64,000 bases of DNA from Hyaloscypha bicolor E (GCF_002865645.1 NW_020194558.1:558001-622000), one strand, 5' to 3'; positions 33,329-45,494 are shown, counted from the first letter of the stretch. Notes: generated from the sequence alone by a model not told the origin. Program-made: numbers and translations.

Positions 33329-33934
33329 TTTGATTATTCGTTAGATAATGTGCAATGAATGGCCTTGAAAGAGAGTGGAGAGACGAGATAGGAAAGGAAA
33401 GATGCCGCGAGTTGTGAAGGAGAAGGTGAGAGAGATAAGGAAGGAATTGCCGGATAAAAAGATGCGATGATGAGGCACAGCTTTCATCACGTGAAATGGG
33501 GCTTGCAATAGCCCCCTATTGGTGGAAATACGCAGGATTAGCCGACATTCGGAGCATACCTTAGAAAGGGTCGAGCGAGGAGTAACCCTAAAGTTGGCTC
33601 CCTGGGCGAAGCGCTCCCCACGTTCGGTCAGGCCCTCCACATCGTCATCGTGCCTCACTTGGAATTCCTGCCTCAAGCCTCGACGTGCCTGTTTATAGTT
33701 TACGGCACGTTGCGGGCTACTTTGGCATGCTGCAGGACTAAAACGGCAGACACGCATTTCAAGAAAGCTGAAAAAAGCGTTGGGGTCGCACAAGATTTTA
33801 GGTCTTGTGGTGTAAATTCAATGCAAATGCATTCAAATTGGTAATAGTAGTAACAATACTTCCCAAGTCAACTCCATACTCCATACGCGCTATACTGTTC
33901 ATATCATAGTATCTCGCAGCATTACATTAGAAAA
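33329..33934. other. Intergenic; promoter of the 2EXR gene
   Basis: A 150-codon minus-strand ORF here has no domain and overlaps the expected leader of the 2EXR gene, so it is not called. Nothing else is supported. Confidence 0.4.
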
Positions 33935-36900
33935 TCAAAACACCACAGGCCTCCAATCAGGCCTGTAAAGTTGGGAAATCCAAAAAAATTCTTGCGCGGG
34001 GTCTTGCACACAGCCTCTAATCTGCTGCACCATCAGACGAACATCTCGAACGTGTGCTTTCTCTTCCTCTGTCCACTGCTGCATGTGCTCTAATTCCGGA
34101 TTCGAGAACGGAGCGTAGCCTTGGTGAGCGTAATGAAAGCAAGTGAGGAGAGTTGTCGCGCCTTGCATGATTGTATCGACCAGATTCTTGTTTGAATACT
34201 TGCTCTAAATTTTTATCGCGAGTCAGCCTAATCATTACACCTTTAAATAACTTGGGGACTAACCTTCAGGTTGTATCGCTTGACGAACCACGCATCGTGG
34301 GCCATGGTCATCTCAACATTATGTAGCAGAATGAAATACGCTAGGTAAATCTCAAACCAGTTACTCCAAGGATCGTTTGATTCCAATATCGTCTTTAGTG
34401 TCTTGAGGACCTTCTTTATTTCTGGCTGCAGTATTTCATTGATAACAATGAGGTCGATCTGTAAATCCACAATTGGCGGTACGGGAATCCTATCGTGATA
34501 GGGGCAGTTTTGATTCGGATGTAGGGACATCCCGAGCGTATCCTTACTAACAATATTCCATGGTTCCTCGATGAAACGGCACCCGACCCAAACCTTCAAA
34601 GCACGTTCAACGAGAGGGAGATGCTGTTAAATACTAATTAGCGATGCCGCGCGACGCCCCTGTCTTGTGGGTTAACTAACCTTGTATTCTTGAGCAGTAT
34701 GAAACGTCTTCCGTGTTATCTCGGCTGCATTTTGCAAGTGTGCCTCGAGATACTCTTCAGAATTCTGCGAAAGAAATCTCTCAATTACGCAGGTGGTAGG
34801 TGCCAGATTCTCAATGCCGTATGCGGGTGTGCAATACTGCTGCTCCGCACCTTCATCAAACCAAGAGTAGTGTTGCTTATCTGTGTTCTTTGGCAGATAT
34901 CGATCAAGTTTGACCCTCAACACATTTGACGTCCAGTTTTGCGACAGGTCAATTAATTTTGATGGCTCCTTTCCAATTCTGCGAATAGCAAAGTGTTTCC
35001 AAATTGCTTGCTTCCCAGGAACTTCATCCTCCAAGTTCCCCCGCAGCGAGACTGCGAAATCGATTGTCGGACCTAGGAGTGATCATCAGCTCTGTTGCAT
35101 TTACAGCTACTGAACGGGAGAAGTACCTCGGCGGAACAATTCAGCACTACCAATATTTGGTTGCCAGCAAAGAGGACGAACTAGGCCAGTTATAGAAGTA
35201 CCTTGGTCCGCCCGTTCCAAGCATGGACGGCAAGGGCCATCGGGATGATCTCCGTCGATGCACTATTTTAATGTTAGCTCAAACTGCGGCTGGAAAATAC
35301 AGGAATTTGCAGGGAGGCCGTACCACTTCCTTTCTCCGCTTGCATAAAAAGCAAGCACCCCTTTCTCGAGCCTCAGCCATATATCGAGGGTCTCGTAGCA
35401 TTCGGACCTTTCTTGGACGGATAAGTGCATCGAAATGTGGAGACTCTGAAGCCTGTTGCCGCTTTTTGGGAGTCTGGGTCTGAGCTCTGTCTCCCGCAGC
35501 ATCGGAGAGAGAGTCTGAGGAAGAAGGCGTAATGCTCACATCCCACCACGGGATGATAAACTCTTGCTCGAGGTGTGGTGAACTGGCATGGCGCGTCCAA
35601 TCATTCTTCGTGAAAAACGTTGCACCGCAAGCCGGAAAATCGAGAGCATAGTGGAATCCACCTTCTTGAGAGGTTATTTCATGGCATTGTGGAGTGTTGC
35701 TGTTCACGCCGTCGATTGTTAACCTTAAAGCTTCAATGCTACACCCCCCGAGAGGTCTAATAGCTGACTTTCCATCTCGACAAGGCGCCTGCTTCCTCGT
35801 CAACGACATTCGCGACTTCGGATAATGCAATTCATTTATTTGCCTCGGCCATAGGAAATCGCCCAACAGGGATCTCAAAACCTTGACTCTATTTTCGCTA
35901 TTTTTGAATGTGAATTGGGAAACGTGTCCTGGCGGCTGGTTATATGATGTTCCTGAAGGAAGCCAATCTGGACCACTGCCAATGGGATAAAATGGATCAC
36001 TGAGATACATTTCCAATGCAACACTGGACTTTGGCTGACTGGAAGGATCTGCGACATCTTGCTGTCTGTCTTTCACAGAGTTCTCTACCCCTTGAGCTTG
36101 ATTCGAGTTCCCATAAGCCTGGGATGGGGAGGACTGAGCGCCACCTCGAGCATGACCACCTGAGGCTTGGGAATCGCCGGATATTCCATTCCTCTTTCCA
36201 GCTGGATTTTTACGTCTTGAACCGCCACTGCCCCCGTCAAAATCGTTTCCGGGGTCGCTATCATCATCTTTTGGTTGATTACGTGGACCTTGTGGATGGT
36301 AGTCCTTTGGCCGCGCCGAGGGCCACTTCCAATCAGCCATGTCTTTCCCTTCCTCAAAGTGCTCTGCAATGTGCCTCATTCTTTCGTCCCAAGTTGTGAA
36401 TTGTGTCTCACAGAATCCACACTGCCTCGGCCATCTGCTATCGATAGAGTACCTCCACGTAATGATGTGGAGATTTGTGAAGGTCAATCCGTGCTCTTCT
36501 CGAAGATGTGGGATGAGATGGTCCTTCCTGCTAAAAGTTGTGCCATCTTGCCTCGCGGATGCACATCTGAGATAATGAGCCCTAGGTACTTCTCCAAATC
36601 CGAATGGACTATTACAGAACTCGCATAAGGGACTGCCGCTGATATCCATTGGGGGTAGGGTTCTGGGACATTCTAGGCACATAAAGCGTTCTTGAGGCCA
36701 GTGCTTTTCTCCTTCTTCATGCCTCTTCCAGTCTGTGCAGATATGAGTAGAATAACCACAGTTCTTTTTGGTGCAGTAGAATAATGGCCTAACACCACAT
36801 TTGCTGCAGTGGCAATGCTTTCTTTCAACTGGTGCTTCAGAGGGGGAAGATTCTTGTGCATCGTCAACTTCCGGGAAAGGAGTGGATGACACGGACGTAT

Positions 36901-38021
36901 CATCGGTTGTGCACCCCGAATCCATAACTCCTGAGTTGGAGTACGAGTCACGGGTGGAGGAGACAGTACTTGTGAGAGTGGTGCCCGCTGTAGGTGTTGC
37001 TGGATCAACATACTTCTCATTGTCAATCACGAGTTGCTCTATCTGGACTATGAGATCCGCAAACTTCTGTGCGGAAAATAACGAAGAAGGCCGGAATGAA
37101 TTTTTGAGCAGCGTTAGTGCATGCTGTTGCTCGTCGTGATGTGAGTCCGTAACCGCAGGTTCAGCTGAACCATCATTAACAGTTCCATTTTGTGAGGGTA
37201 TTCCACTATCAAGCGGACTCACTCCCAATCTGGCCCTTTGCCCCAGCGAAGCGCCGATGTGAGATGGTGAACGCTGTGGTGTTCGACGGCTTCGATGTTT
37301 GTATTTTCGAAAAGTGACATTTTTCAAAGCACGCTTCTTGGGAGCGTTCTGCTCCGAGCCAATGGGTATATTGCTTTTCGCGGGTTGAGTCGAAGAGTCA
37401 TTTAATGTAGAGCTTGCCAGAAGGCCCCATTCCAATCCTCTGGCTGTGGAGTCCATTCCCAGGAGCGGATAAGTTGGCACGGGGCCGACAAATGCGCACC
37501 CACTGTCTGGAGAGGGTTGCATAGAGGGATCGAGCCAACGAACCGTGGAATTGAGCACCCCACAACTCCCTTGAGATAAATGATGTTCTGTCTCTGCGTA
37601 GACGGCTGGCTTGGGAACTCCGGGGACGCTGTTTTCGTGAACTATGGGGTTCGTCAGCATCTGCAACAGAACCACTAATATTTCAGACAATTTCCAACGT
37701 ACAGGCTGCACGGCCGAGATCCATGATCCTCATATCGTAGAGAGGCCGCGGAGTATCATGAGCGTGACTTGACGAGCTCTCATCCTGGCCTTGCATTTCC
37801 AAGTCCGGCACGGCCAGAGCTGCATGTGAAAATTCGACGTGCAATGCATTCACATCAGTCGAGTACTGGAGACTATGATCGAGTTCATGTCCAATACTAT
37901 GGGAACGAACTTCATTCCAGGACTCCGTTTGAGGCAGCTGAAGTGTCCCATGATTAAGGTCGAGATTTCTTGGATCGACACCGTAGTTCGGATTCCAATT
38001 CGGAGGTATTGGTTGTGCCAT
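33935..38021 (-). CDS. Large C2H2 plus Zn-cluster transcription factor (~1240 aa)
   Basis: Six exons: 38021-37703, 37569-35324, 35262-35127, 35072-34681, 34623-34264 and 34204-33935. Introns 2-5 are 54-61 bp and phase-perfect. The first intron (133 bp, GTACGT...CTCAAG) is the least sure. Order of features: low-complexity N-terminus; Cys/His-rich block near residues 390-550 (CHCSKCGVRPLFYCTKKNC, ERFMCLECPRTLP, QCGFCETQFTTWDERMRHIA). Then a disordered Ser/Gly/Asn region, a further finger (CGATFFTKNDWTRH), and a Zn2Cys6-like cluster split by intron 2 (ACFLCKRRKEV / CIDGDHPDGPCRPCL). The C-terminal domain has signature blocks WVGCRFIEEPWNI, PWSNWFEIYLAYFILLHNVE, AHDAWFVKRY and FHYAHQGYAPFS. These are seen in a large fungus-specific family of putative regulators. 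Nuclear DNA-binding protein; targets unknown. Confidence 0.8.
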
Positions 38022-39220
38022 GCTCTCGCAACCCCCAGCTAATAGCTACGCAACCGGAGAACGACTCTTACGGCCAGAGTGCGATTGTGTTTTCGCTGTG
38101 TAATTGTCTGACGGTGGATGCTGGAGAGGGAGGAAACACTCTACATTTCATCAAGGTGCGGTCCTTGCCACTAGGCAGATTCGAGCGAAGAAAAGGGCAT
38201 TCGAGGGGGCTGAGGGCTACCAATCATCTCTAGCCGGTTGATGCACGTGACGGTTGGTCAAGATCTTCTGCGGCTTGATGCTTCTCCAGTACTTCCGAAA
38301 ACGGTTCAAATAGTGAATTGACACTGACCAAATACTTGGGGAACGCCGGGTTGTATATGAACGAGAAACAAAGTTAGATTGCATAACAAATAAGTGATTA
38401 AGACGGAGGAAGAGGGTTGAGGAAGCGTGAATGCGACTTCGCTTGGTGGGGAACAAGGCAAGGCCCAAATGACGTCGGAGGCTTCAGCTACCAAATGCAC
38501 CTTGCTTTCCTCCTCGTGTAACCGAGGGCTGAACAGCTACGAACAGGAACAAGTAGGTCAGAATGGAGACAGGCGAAGTGGGAGTAATCCGATAAGCTAC
38601 CGGTAAAACGGCCTAGTATGTAAACTAATAACTAGATGCACTGGCGCAAGATAGACGGTCTGTGACCCGGGTTGCGTTTTAATCGTATAAGGGAAATCCT
38701 ATATAAGGCTATATAGATAGATTGTGATAAAGAATAGGTAAGGGGCGCGAAGGCAGAAGATAGTTAATTCGATTGACACAAAACGAACCCCCTAAGAAAA
38801 CAGAGGTCAAAACTCAAGTTCCCAAGGTGTTTTGTTGGGTATCAATCGATTTATAGACAGAGTAGATCGTACCAGCGCAGCGCAACTTGCAAGTCCCCCC
38901 CGGCAGATCCTTGTGTACGTAGCAAACCCATTGTTGCTAATCTGAAAAGTGTGGGCACCGCAATGAGTCCGGAATATTCTTGGCAAAATGTGTGTCCCTG
39001 GACTTTTTGAACTTGCAATATTGGATGATCGGATACCGATTCTGTCTGCTGAGCTATCAGATGCCTTGAAAGGCTGCTAGTATATAGTGTGCACACGACC
39101 CAAAATACTCTCTCTCTATCTATCTCTTTAGGACATCTTCGACACCTTTTTCGAGTAACTGCGGTCGCTTTTCTCTGTTCTCTTACCTGCTAGGACTTGA
39201 ATTCAAGTCGGCACCATAAT
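38022..39220. other. Intergenic, nothing supported
   Basis: Promoter of the large transcription factor and 3' flank of the GMC gene. Short minus-strand ORFs near 38217-39096 show no family features. Confidence 0.4.
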
Positions 39221-40919
39221 TCAGAAGTCCTCACTCAAGATGATGTCAGCAGCTTGCTCGGCAATTGCATAGACGATGACTTGGTAGTGCGAAGCGAGTG
39301 GTTGGGGGATCTACGATATTTGTCAGTTAACCCGGAAGACATATCAAACATACTAGGTAACTACTTACCACACTAGCGTCCACAACCCTGAGATTTTTAA
39401 CTCCATAAACCTTAAGTGATCCATCAACTACCTTGCCCATAGCAGCTGTGCCTCCGGGGTGAAACACTGTCGACCCCCCAAACTTGATACGCTCGTCGAT
39501 CTGCTCATCCGAAGCATCCAACCCGGCACTCGCTAAGCCGGGAGGAGTGTACTCCTCGGCGACGAGTTCCTTTCCTTCAGGCGTGTCGAGCATAAGCTGC
39601 GAGTGCATGCGAAAGCCTTCGCGCATGACGTGCTTGTCAGTCTCCGTGGCGTAGTAGTTGGGATCAATAACTGGAGGCGCCGAAGGGTCATTCGAACTGA
39701 GAGTGATAGATCCTCGTGAAGTTGGCAGACAACCCATGTAGTAAGTCATGATGGAGTTTCCGTTTATAGGGATCTGGAGCCCTTGGGCTTCAGCACCAAA
39801 CACGGCATACAGAAGGATCATCTCCAGATGACTTCGTGGGCCCTTGAGGAGTGGATGATCGTCTGGCACCTGGCCCTCGTCTTTCTCTAGAGCTGCCTTG
39901 AGTGGTGCTATAGGGATCGGGGCTGTGACGAGCCAGTCAACTGGTCCTCCTTTGTCAAAGTTGGGGCCGCCAAAGAGTGGTGATCCTACGGCGAGACCTT
40001 TCTCGGGATGCCGGAGCTTCCAGTATCTGTACAGCAACAGATGGTCGTGCAGATTGGTTCCGACTTGAGGTAGGTCTACGGTAGTGGTGATGCCGTGCTG
40101 AGAAATATGGGTTGGATCACCAATGCCAGAAAGCTGCAAGACCTGTGGCGTTCGATATGCACCAGCGGACACGACGACTTGGCCTCCCTGCTTGACCATG
40201 TGCATCTCTCCACTGGCCAATTCAACACCGACAGCAACTTTGTCGCCGTTGATGATGATGCGGCGCACTAGAGTATCGGTAAGCACCTTGACCCCGTACA
40301 GGGGATATGTGTCACTGGCAATCTGTCGCCTTCCGTCCTTCCAGTTCTCGACTAGGTCGGTGATGCCCTGAGGGTGACCGTTGTTTGCATCAGGGACGTG
40401 CTGGAGTCCAAGGTGAGACCAGAGCTTGAAGATGGTGTCCCGCAGTGGGAATTTGCGACCAGATGAGCTGACGGAAGCGGTAACAATAGGCCCGTCAAAA
40501 CCGTGCTGAGCAGGGTCCCCATCCGCATCGAAGTGCCTCTCGGACCGCTTGAAGTAAGGAAGGAGGCCATTGTAGCTCCACCGCTCGTCCTTGACTTCGC
40601 GTGCCCACTCGTCGTAGTCGAGGGCATCTCCGCGGATCCAGCCGCCCGAGTTAATGATAGTGCCACCAGAGAGGCCCTTGACGGCGCAATTGTATCGAGG
40701 AGCGCCATTCAAGTGTTTCTGGGGGGCCGTCATGTACTTCCAGTCGAGGTCGGAGAAGTGCAGGAATGCAGCCTCTGCAGGCGTCGCGATATGAGGATGG
40801 CCAGTAACATCAGGCCCGGCTTCAATAAGGAGGATGGACAGCTCTGGTTTACGTTGGTGGAGTCGAGAGGCGAGCACGACGCCCGCGGTGCCGCCACCCA
40901 CGATGATGATGTCTGTCAT
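39221..40919 (-). CDS. GMC-family FAD-dependent oxidoreductase
   Basis: Exons 40919-39369 and 39310-39221, with a 58-bp intron (GTAAGT...CGTAG), give 546 aa. The start MTDIIIVGGGTAGVVLASRL places the FAD-binding GGGTAG loop at the very N-terminus; the frame is open a further 44 codons upstream but without a plausible leader. GMC signature 1 (GGTIINSGGWIRGDALDYDE) and signature 2 (SAGAYRTPQVLQLSGIG) are present. So is the C-terminal active-site region: FHPGGTAAMG, then VVDASV and, after the intron, HYQVIVYAIAEQAADII. Family members oxidise alcohols or sugars, often in secondary metabolism or lignocellulose attack. There is no signal peptide from this start, so a cytosolic role is likelier. Substrate cannot be inferred. 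Confidence 0.9.
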
Positions 40920-41058
40920 GCTTACTTTAGTGTCACCAGGTGAGATGTAGTTGAAGCCTCGCTGCGTTAGGGTTGCTGTCCCTTTTATAAAGGTGTAAGC
41001 ACTAGTCTGTGTAAACAACTTGGCACTGATGGATTTAAAGGCAGTGTGCACCTGCAGA

Positions 41059-41460
41059 CCCTTGCAGATCCCCCTATTCAGCTCGCGTAATCCTAAACCA
41101 GGATTATCTGCTTAAGGTAATTTTTATATATAACTAGAGGTTAACTCTATTATATACAACCTTTCTAAGATAGCGCTAAAAGAATGCTTATATAATTAAA
41201 TTTTTAATTCCCTTTTAGCCCTCTGTTATACGGCACGTGCCCCTCCCCCCCTTGGGTGCCCCTGCATGCCGGTCTCACATGGCGCAGGGGCTTAGCTCCC
41301 GGGCCCATTTCCACCTATACCTGGGGTCGCATAAGCAGGTGCAAATGCAAAGAGTAAAAGCCAGATTTTCTCACTTTAGGTGAGTATATTGTGATCTTTG
41401 GTGGGGGCAGGGTCCCAGCTCCCCACAAACCCCCCGTTTAATGTTGCGATACAGCAGCAG
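41059..41460. repeat. Repeat-derived AT-rich spacer
   Basis: Begins 140 bp upstream of the GMC start. 41186-41222 is a diverged copy of the repeat at 20259-20294. The following GC-rich part is non-coding. Probably a decayed transposon fragment. Confidence 0.5.
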
Positions 41461-41768
41461 AGGATTCAAATATTCCTTCACATTTTCGTACATCCAAAGT
41501 CTCCGCCTGCCTTCAAATGTCCCGGGAGTTCTGAAATATTAAATTTATGTGCTTCATATTGATACATTTTCGACTTTGACTTGGGATACTGGAAATGTGG
41601 TCTTCCAGTCACGAGGCAATCATTCGTCAAAGGAATTTTGGAATGTTTGAGACTTGATCGTCTCGAACAATGATGGTGTATTCCTTGCTGGTAACCTCCT
41701 CTCAGGTCTTCCCCAGCTACAGACACCTTGCTAACGATCTACAAATGAACGAATGACTTCTTGTACAA
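41461..41768. other. Intergenic, no gene
   Basis: 3' flank of the unknown gene at 41769. A short minus ORF here is unsupported. Confidence 0.35.
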
Positions 41769-42664
41769 TCACTTTCCTCTTTTGACTGGTCTCGCAATGC
41801 CTTTCTTCTTAATAATACGTTTCTGCTTCTTGGTTGACGTGCCTGGCCCTTGTTTTTCGTCGCCCGTCTCTCCAAGAGAATCAAACTTTCTTTTTTCAAG
41901 GGCACGCCGAGTATCGTCCGTTTTCGCTCTGCCAACAGCCTTGAGTGCCACAACCAAAGTACGTGCGCCTCCTGGGACATTCTCGAGTCAGCAGTGCAGT
42001 TTGGAATATTCCACCAGTGCACCAAACATCGAATCAAGGAGAGGCAGGTGATCAGTACCTTTTTCAGCAGGTTTCAGAACAGAGTCCTCTCTCTCCCCCT
42101 TTGAGGGTTTCACTGGGGAGGCATCCTGTGCAGGAGCAGGAGAAGGGTTAGCGGCCTCCAGCACCCTCTCCAAGCTATTGACGTATTTGACGTCAGATCC
42201 GAAAGCTTTCTCCCCAGATTGTTCCGGATCCATTGGCCCAATTTTTTCAGCACTGGGGGCGTTTGTAGCACCTTTAGGGTTACTAAATTCTGCTGACCGC
42301 TGTGGTCCAATATCACCAGCCGCTGCTTCCTTCATGTCCTCCTTTTCCCACTCCTTCTTCACGGCGATTAGGGATTTCTGATAGATGTCGTATAGGCCTT
42401 TAACATCCAATCCAGCGTATTGAGGAAGTTCCTTTGCGAAAATAGCAATGATGGAAGTATTGGTCCTAGGCAGGCCGATAAACCATCCAGCATTGCCGTA
42501 TAACTTGCGATTCTTCAAGAAGCATCTGGTCAATTCTGATTCTATCTCCTTTCGCTTTTGGTGAGTAATTCCTGGGAATATTAATTATATTGTATTAGAG
42601 GCAGTGGGATATTGATGTGGGGCATACCAAGTCGCTCGTCCTCCCCCTCTCTCTGTCCGTCCAT
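41769..42664 (-). CDS. Unknown basic-tailed protein (250 aa)
   Basis: Three exons: 42664-42628, 42571-42059 and 41971-41769. Introns are 56 and 87 bp with GTATGC and GTACTG donors, TGCTGACTC as branch in the second, and all phases matching. The conserved-looking core follows a short acidic start (MDGQREGEDERLGI): KRKEIESELTRCFLKNRKLY and GNAGWFIGLPRTNTSIIAIF. The middle is low complexity. The C-terminus is strongly basic (KKQKRIIKKKGIARPVKRGK) and looks like a nuclear or nucleolar signal. I do not recognise the family. The ATG is 2 bp downstream of the stop of the preceding ORF. Confidence 0.65.
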
Positions 42665-42666
42665 GG

Positions 42667-43323
42667 TCAGTTAAGCGTCGAAGTGAGAATCGAATTATCC
42701 AAGCGTAAGTTGATCAAGTCGGTGATGTTGACGCCAATGCGTAGAGGGGGCAGGCAATATGCTTCTGTACAGGAGTGGGGCTCCAATGGTTGGATTTGGA
42801 TTGTCTTTGCGTGATAATAAGTCCTTAGGTATGTGAGCTTCGGGTCGTGGGATGTGCACGGCGGATAATTGGGCCCCAGAGGTGGATCGCGGCGGTATGT
42901 GCTTGAATATTTGCACAGCCAAGGGTGTTCCAGCCTCCAGATCTGATCTTTGTCAAACGGACTTCTGATCGAAGGACTTGTGCTTGGTAGAGGAAGCTGT
43001 CGAGAAGGATCTGCGACGGAGATGGAATCTGGATGCCAAGGCTGAGCACTGGATGCGGTGACCTCCTGTGGAATGCACTCGTCTGTGTGGCAATTGGACC
43101 CTGCGGCAGTTTTTTGAAGAAGCTCTTCCTTGGCTATGGCTATATCGAATAAGACTCTCCAGTCCCGGTGATTATCGGGTCTATAGGTGCTGGATTGATC
43201 TGGAACCCCTGTGCGGAGGTACTCTCTAGTAGCAGGTTTTGCGTGTGATCCTTCGGGGCTTAGCAGGTCAAGATGGGATTGCACTTGACTGTTCGGGCGG
43301 TTGATAGGTTGCCGCTGGTTCAT
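42667..43323 (-). CDS. Unknown ORF (218 aa), stop 2 bp before next gene
   Basis: Single-exon frame from ATG 43323 (MNQRQPINRPNSQVQSHLDL); the frame is open to 43401. Composition is non-random with ordered-looking parts (DWRVLFDIAIAKEELLQK; DQIWRLEHPWLCKYSSTYRR; LPPLRIGVNITDLINLRLDN). There are no membrane segments and no known motif. Its TGA (42667-42669) precedes the ATG of the next gene by only 2 bp. So it is either the first cistron of a two-ORF transcript, a gene whose 3' UTR overlaps its neighbour, or a 5' part of the same gene joined by splicing that I could not find. Confidence 0.45.
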   Translation of the reverse strand: MNQRQPINRPNSQVQSHLDLLSPEGSHAKPATREYLRTGVPDQSSTYRPDNHRDWRVLFDIAIAKEELLQKTAAGSNCHTDECIPQEVTASSAQPWHPDSISVADPSRQLPLPSTSPSIRSPFDKDQIWRLEHPWLCKYSSTYRRDPPLGPNYPPCTSHDPKLTYLRTYYHAKTIQIQPLEPHSCTEAYCLPPLRIGVNITDLINLRLDNSILTSTLN

Positions 43324-43685
43324 AGCAAGAAGCACGCGCCGGAACGGATCGCCGTGCAGATAATGTGGTTGCAGTATTGACGATACTTCGTAATCGAGCA
43401 ATCAGAGATCGATAACAAGCCTGCTATGTTCATTAGCATGTCTGCTTGTGCGGCCATCGCAATATGGGAGCTTACCAAAAAGTGATGTTGCAATTCAATG
43501 TTGAAGATGCTGATGGTGCTGGCGTTTGGAGATGGAAGACTAGAGGGTAGAAGAAGAAAAGAGATCGCTTTGAATCCAGGAAGGCGGGAAGGAACGAACG
43601 ACTGAACCACTCGACACAACAGAGCACATGGGCGTTGAGGTGTGAGAAAAGAGGAGGGAGCAAAAGGAGAAGGAGCGAAGGAACA

Positions 43686-44990
43686 TCAAGCGAGAATGTG
43701 GAAGTTGGAAAGGCAAGCAAGAGAGATACAAGAGCACCACCATATGTATTTGTGGACATCTCTACACCTGATGGAAGCTGCCAAAACACCGAAATTCAGC
43801 TTCTCAACTTCGTGCATGTTCTCTTGCTTTCGCCACCGCTGACGTTTCTGAATTTCATCTTTCCCCGCTGGTAGGATGTCCCAGAGACCTTTCATGATTC
43901 GAAGCTCTTCCCCGTTTGGATGTCCCATAGTTTGTCGTACATCCGATCTTCAGTAATCGGCAATGTGTGGTTGGAGATATTACCCGCCCCAGCCTGACCC
44001 TTAGAATCCTAACCTCTGCCTCGGAACCTGTACCACCACCCTCAATCCATGTGGTCAGCAAACTCAGGGTCTTGGACCTTCCTGGACTTCCTCCGTCGTT
44101 CCCTCAGCCGATATTCTCCTTCGCCATCTAATCGCGGTGGTCTGGCATAGCTTTCTTCATGAGTGTTGCTATCCTGGTCTCGCTCCTTCCATCTAACGTT
44201 ATTCCTCTCATCCTGCCGGTCTTCTCGATCCTGTATTTTCGGTCTCGACTCGTGCTCTCGAACGTCTTCACCCCCTATCCTCGGTCATGGTGTGTCCTCA
44301 TCGTCTCTTCCATCTTGCTTGTCTTCTATCCGCGGCTGTTCCTTTGATTTGTCATGTGATTTGGCCTTCTCGTTCCGTTAGTCTAGAAATATCAGTCAAT
44401 TCAATACAGAGTCCAGGGGCTTCAGGTGCGGCCTGCCATTCTTCGGACTTCTCAAACTCCTCGATGACTGACTCGAATTACTGGAACTCCTCGAACAGCC
44501 TCTCTCTTTCTCCTGCTTCGGGAAATATTTCTGTGCAGGATAAGTACTCGAACATGACATAGCAGGTAGAATCACACTCGTATTCACAATCCTGCTTCCA
44601 TCATCAGCCTCGTCCCAGTCCCTATCTCCAGGTCCAACCTTCCCATAACTACAAACTCACAACGAAAATCTCGTCACCGTCCGACTCGCCGTAACACTAT
44701 ACTCAAACCGATTCGTCCACCCAGGATTCACATTGCTATTCCCAAAACTCACGGGCTAGAACTCCAAACTCTTGAGATTGATACACGTGTTATTGTTGCA
44801 CGAAGTGAATAATTGGGACGTGCGGCCGCTGGATGGAGAGGTGCTGTGTCGTGCCGGAGGGCGGTCGTGAATAATACCTTCGGCATTGCTCTCCACAACC
44901 ACTTGACAAAAGCAACCAAAACAACTTAAATGAGAAAATTGCGAGAAAATTTAAGGAATAACAAAGTTCGGACGAGAAGCCGGTCGGAAA
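43686..44990 (-). pseudogene. Decayed gene with several stops and frameshifts
   Basis: Reading the minus strand from 44990 down, coherent protein segments alternate with stops. NNNTCINLKSLEF is followed by TAG, then NPGWTNRFEYSVTASRTVTR, another stop, and GDRDWDEADDGSRIVNTSV. Next come EYLSCTEIFPEAGERERLFE, a TAA, then FESVIEEFEKSEEWQAAPEA. A charged stretch EHESRPKIQDREDRQDERNN is preceded by TGA. Finally ESYARPPRLDGEGEYRLRER ends at TGA. A further segment lies at 43928-43686 (MGHPNGEELRIMKGLWDILP). Stops at CAA/CGA-type positions suggest C-to-T damage. Alternating frames could in part reflect introns, but the number of stops argues for a dead gene. Family unknown. Confidence 0.5.
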
Positions 44991-45494
44991 CAGGACAGGA
45001 GCCTGTCGATCTCTCTTCTATTTCTCTACGCTCGATATCAATCAGTCTCACCCTTCCCTGGTATCCCCAACCTCCATATCAACATCGCCCCACGTCCATT
45101 TCCCATCGCCAGCGTCAGCAGGTTTGAAAACAATGCAAGACCAATATGTAAGGAAGATACCAGTTGGTGTTTCCTGCTCAAGGCTAGGAGAGGAGGATGA
45201 TCCCTGCACTGGCTAGACAACCCTTTATCTCACGCGTTTCGAAACGGAAACAGCTCGTTTTGCTTGGGATGAGGTTTGTGGATGCGAGAGCGGATATGCT
45301 GGATGGGTTCGAGAAGCAGGTTGGAAGTTGGATCAAGAATCGAGAAGCCAAGAAGCCGATAACCTTGTGCAAGCCATTAGCTCACGTTATGATTCATCCA
45401 GAAATGCCCCCCTTCCGAGAGCCGATGGATCGACTGAAAAAGACTTCGTTCCTCAAGATTGTTATCTTGGCACCTCTCTCATAACGGTCCTATC
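44991..45494. other. Intergenic; one unsupported plus-strand ORF
   Basis: A 95-codon plus ORF (45197-45484) reads reasonably but has no motif and no partner exon. It is left uncalled. Confidence 0.35.

Noticed and set aside
33341..33793. 150-codon minus ORF upstream of the 2EXR gene
   Set aside because: No recognisable feature and it covers the 2EXR promoter; likely chance.
40123..40943. Long plus-strand ORFs antisense to the GMC gene
   Set aside because: Shadows of the GMC coding frame in GC-rich codons.
45197..45484. 95-codon plus ORF
   Set aside because: Reads smoothly but has no motif, splice partner or promoter signal.
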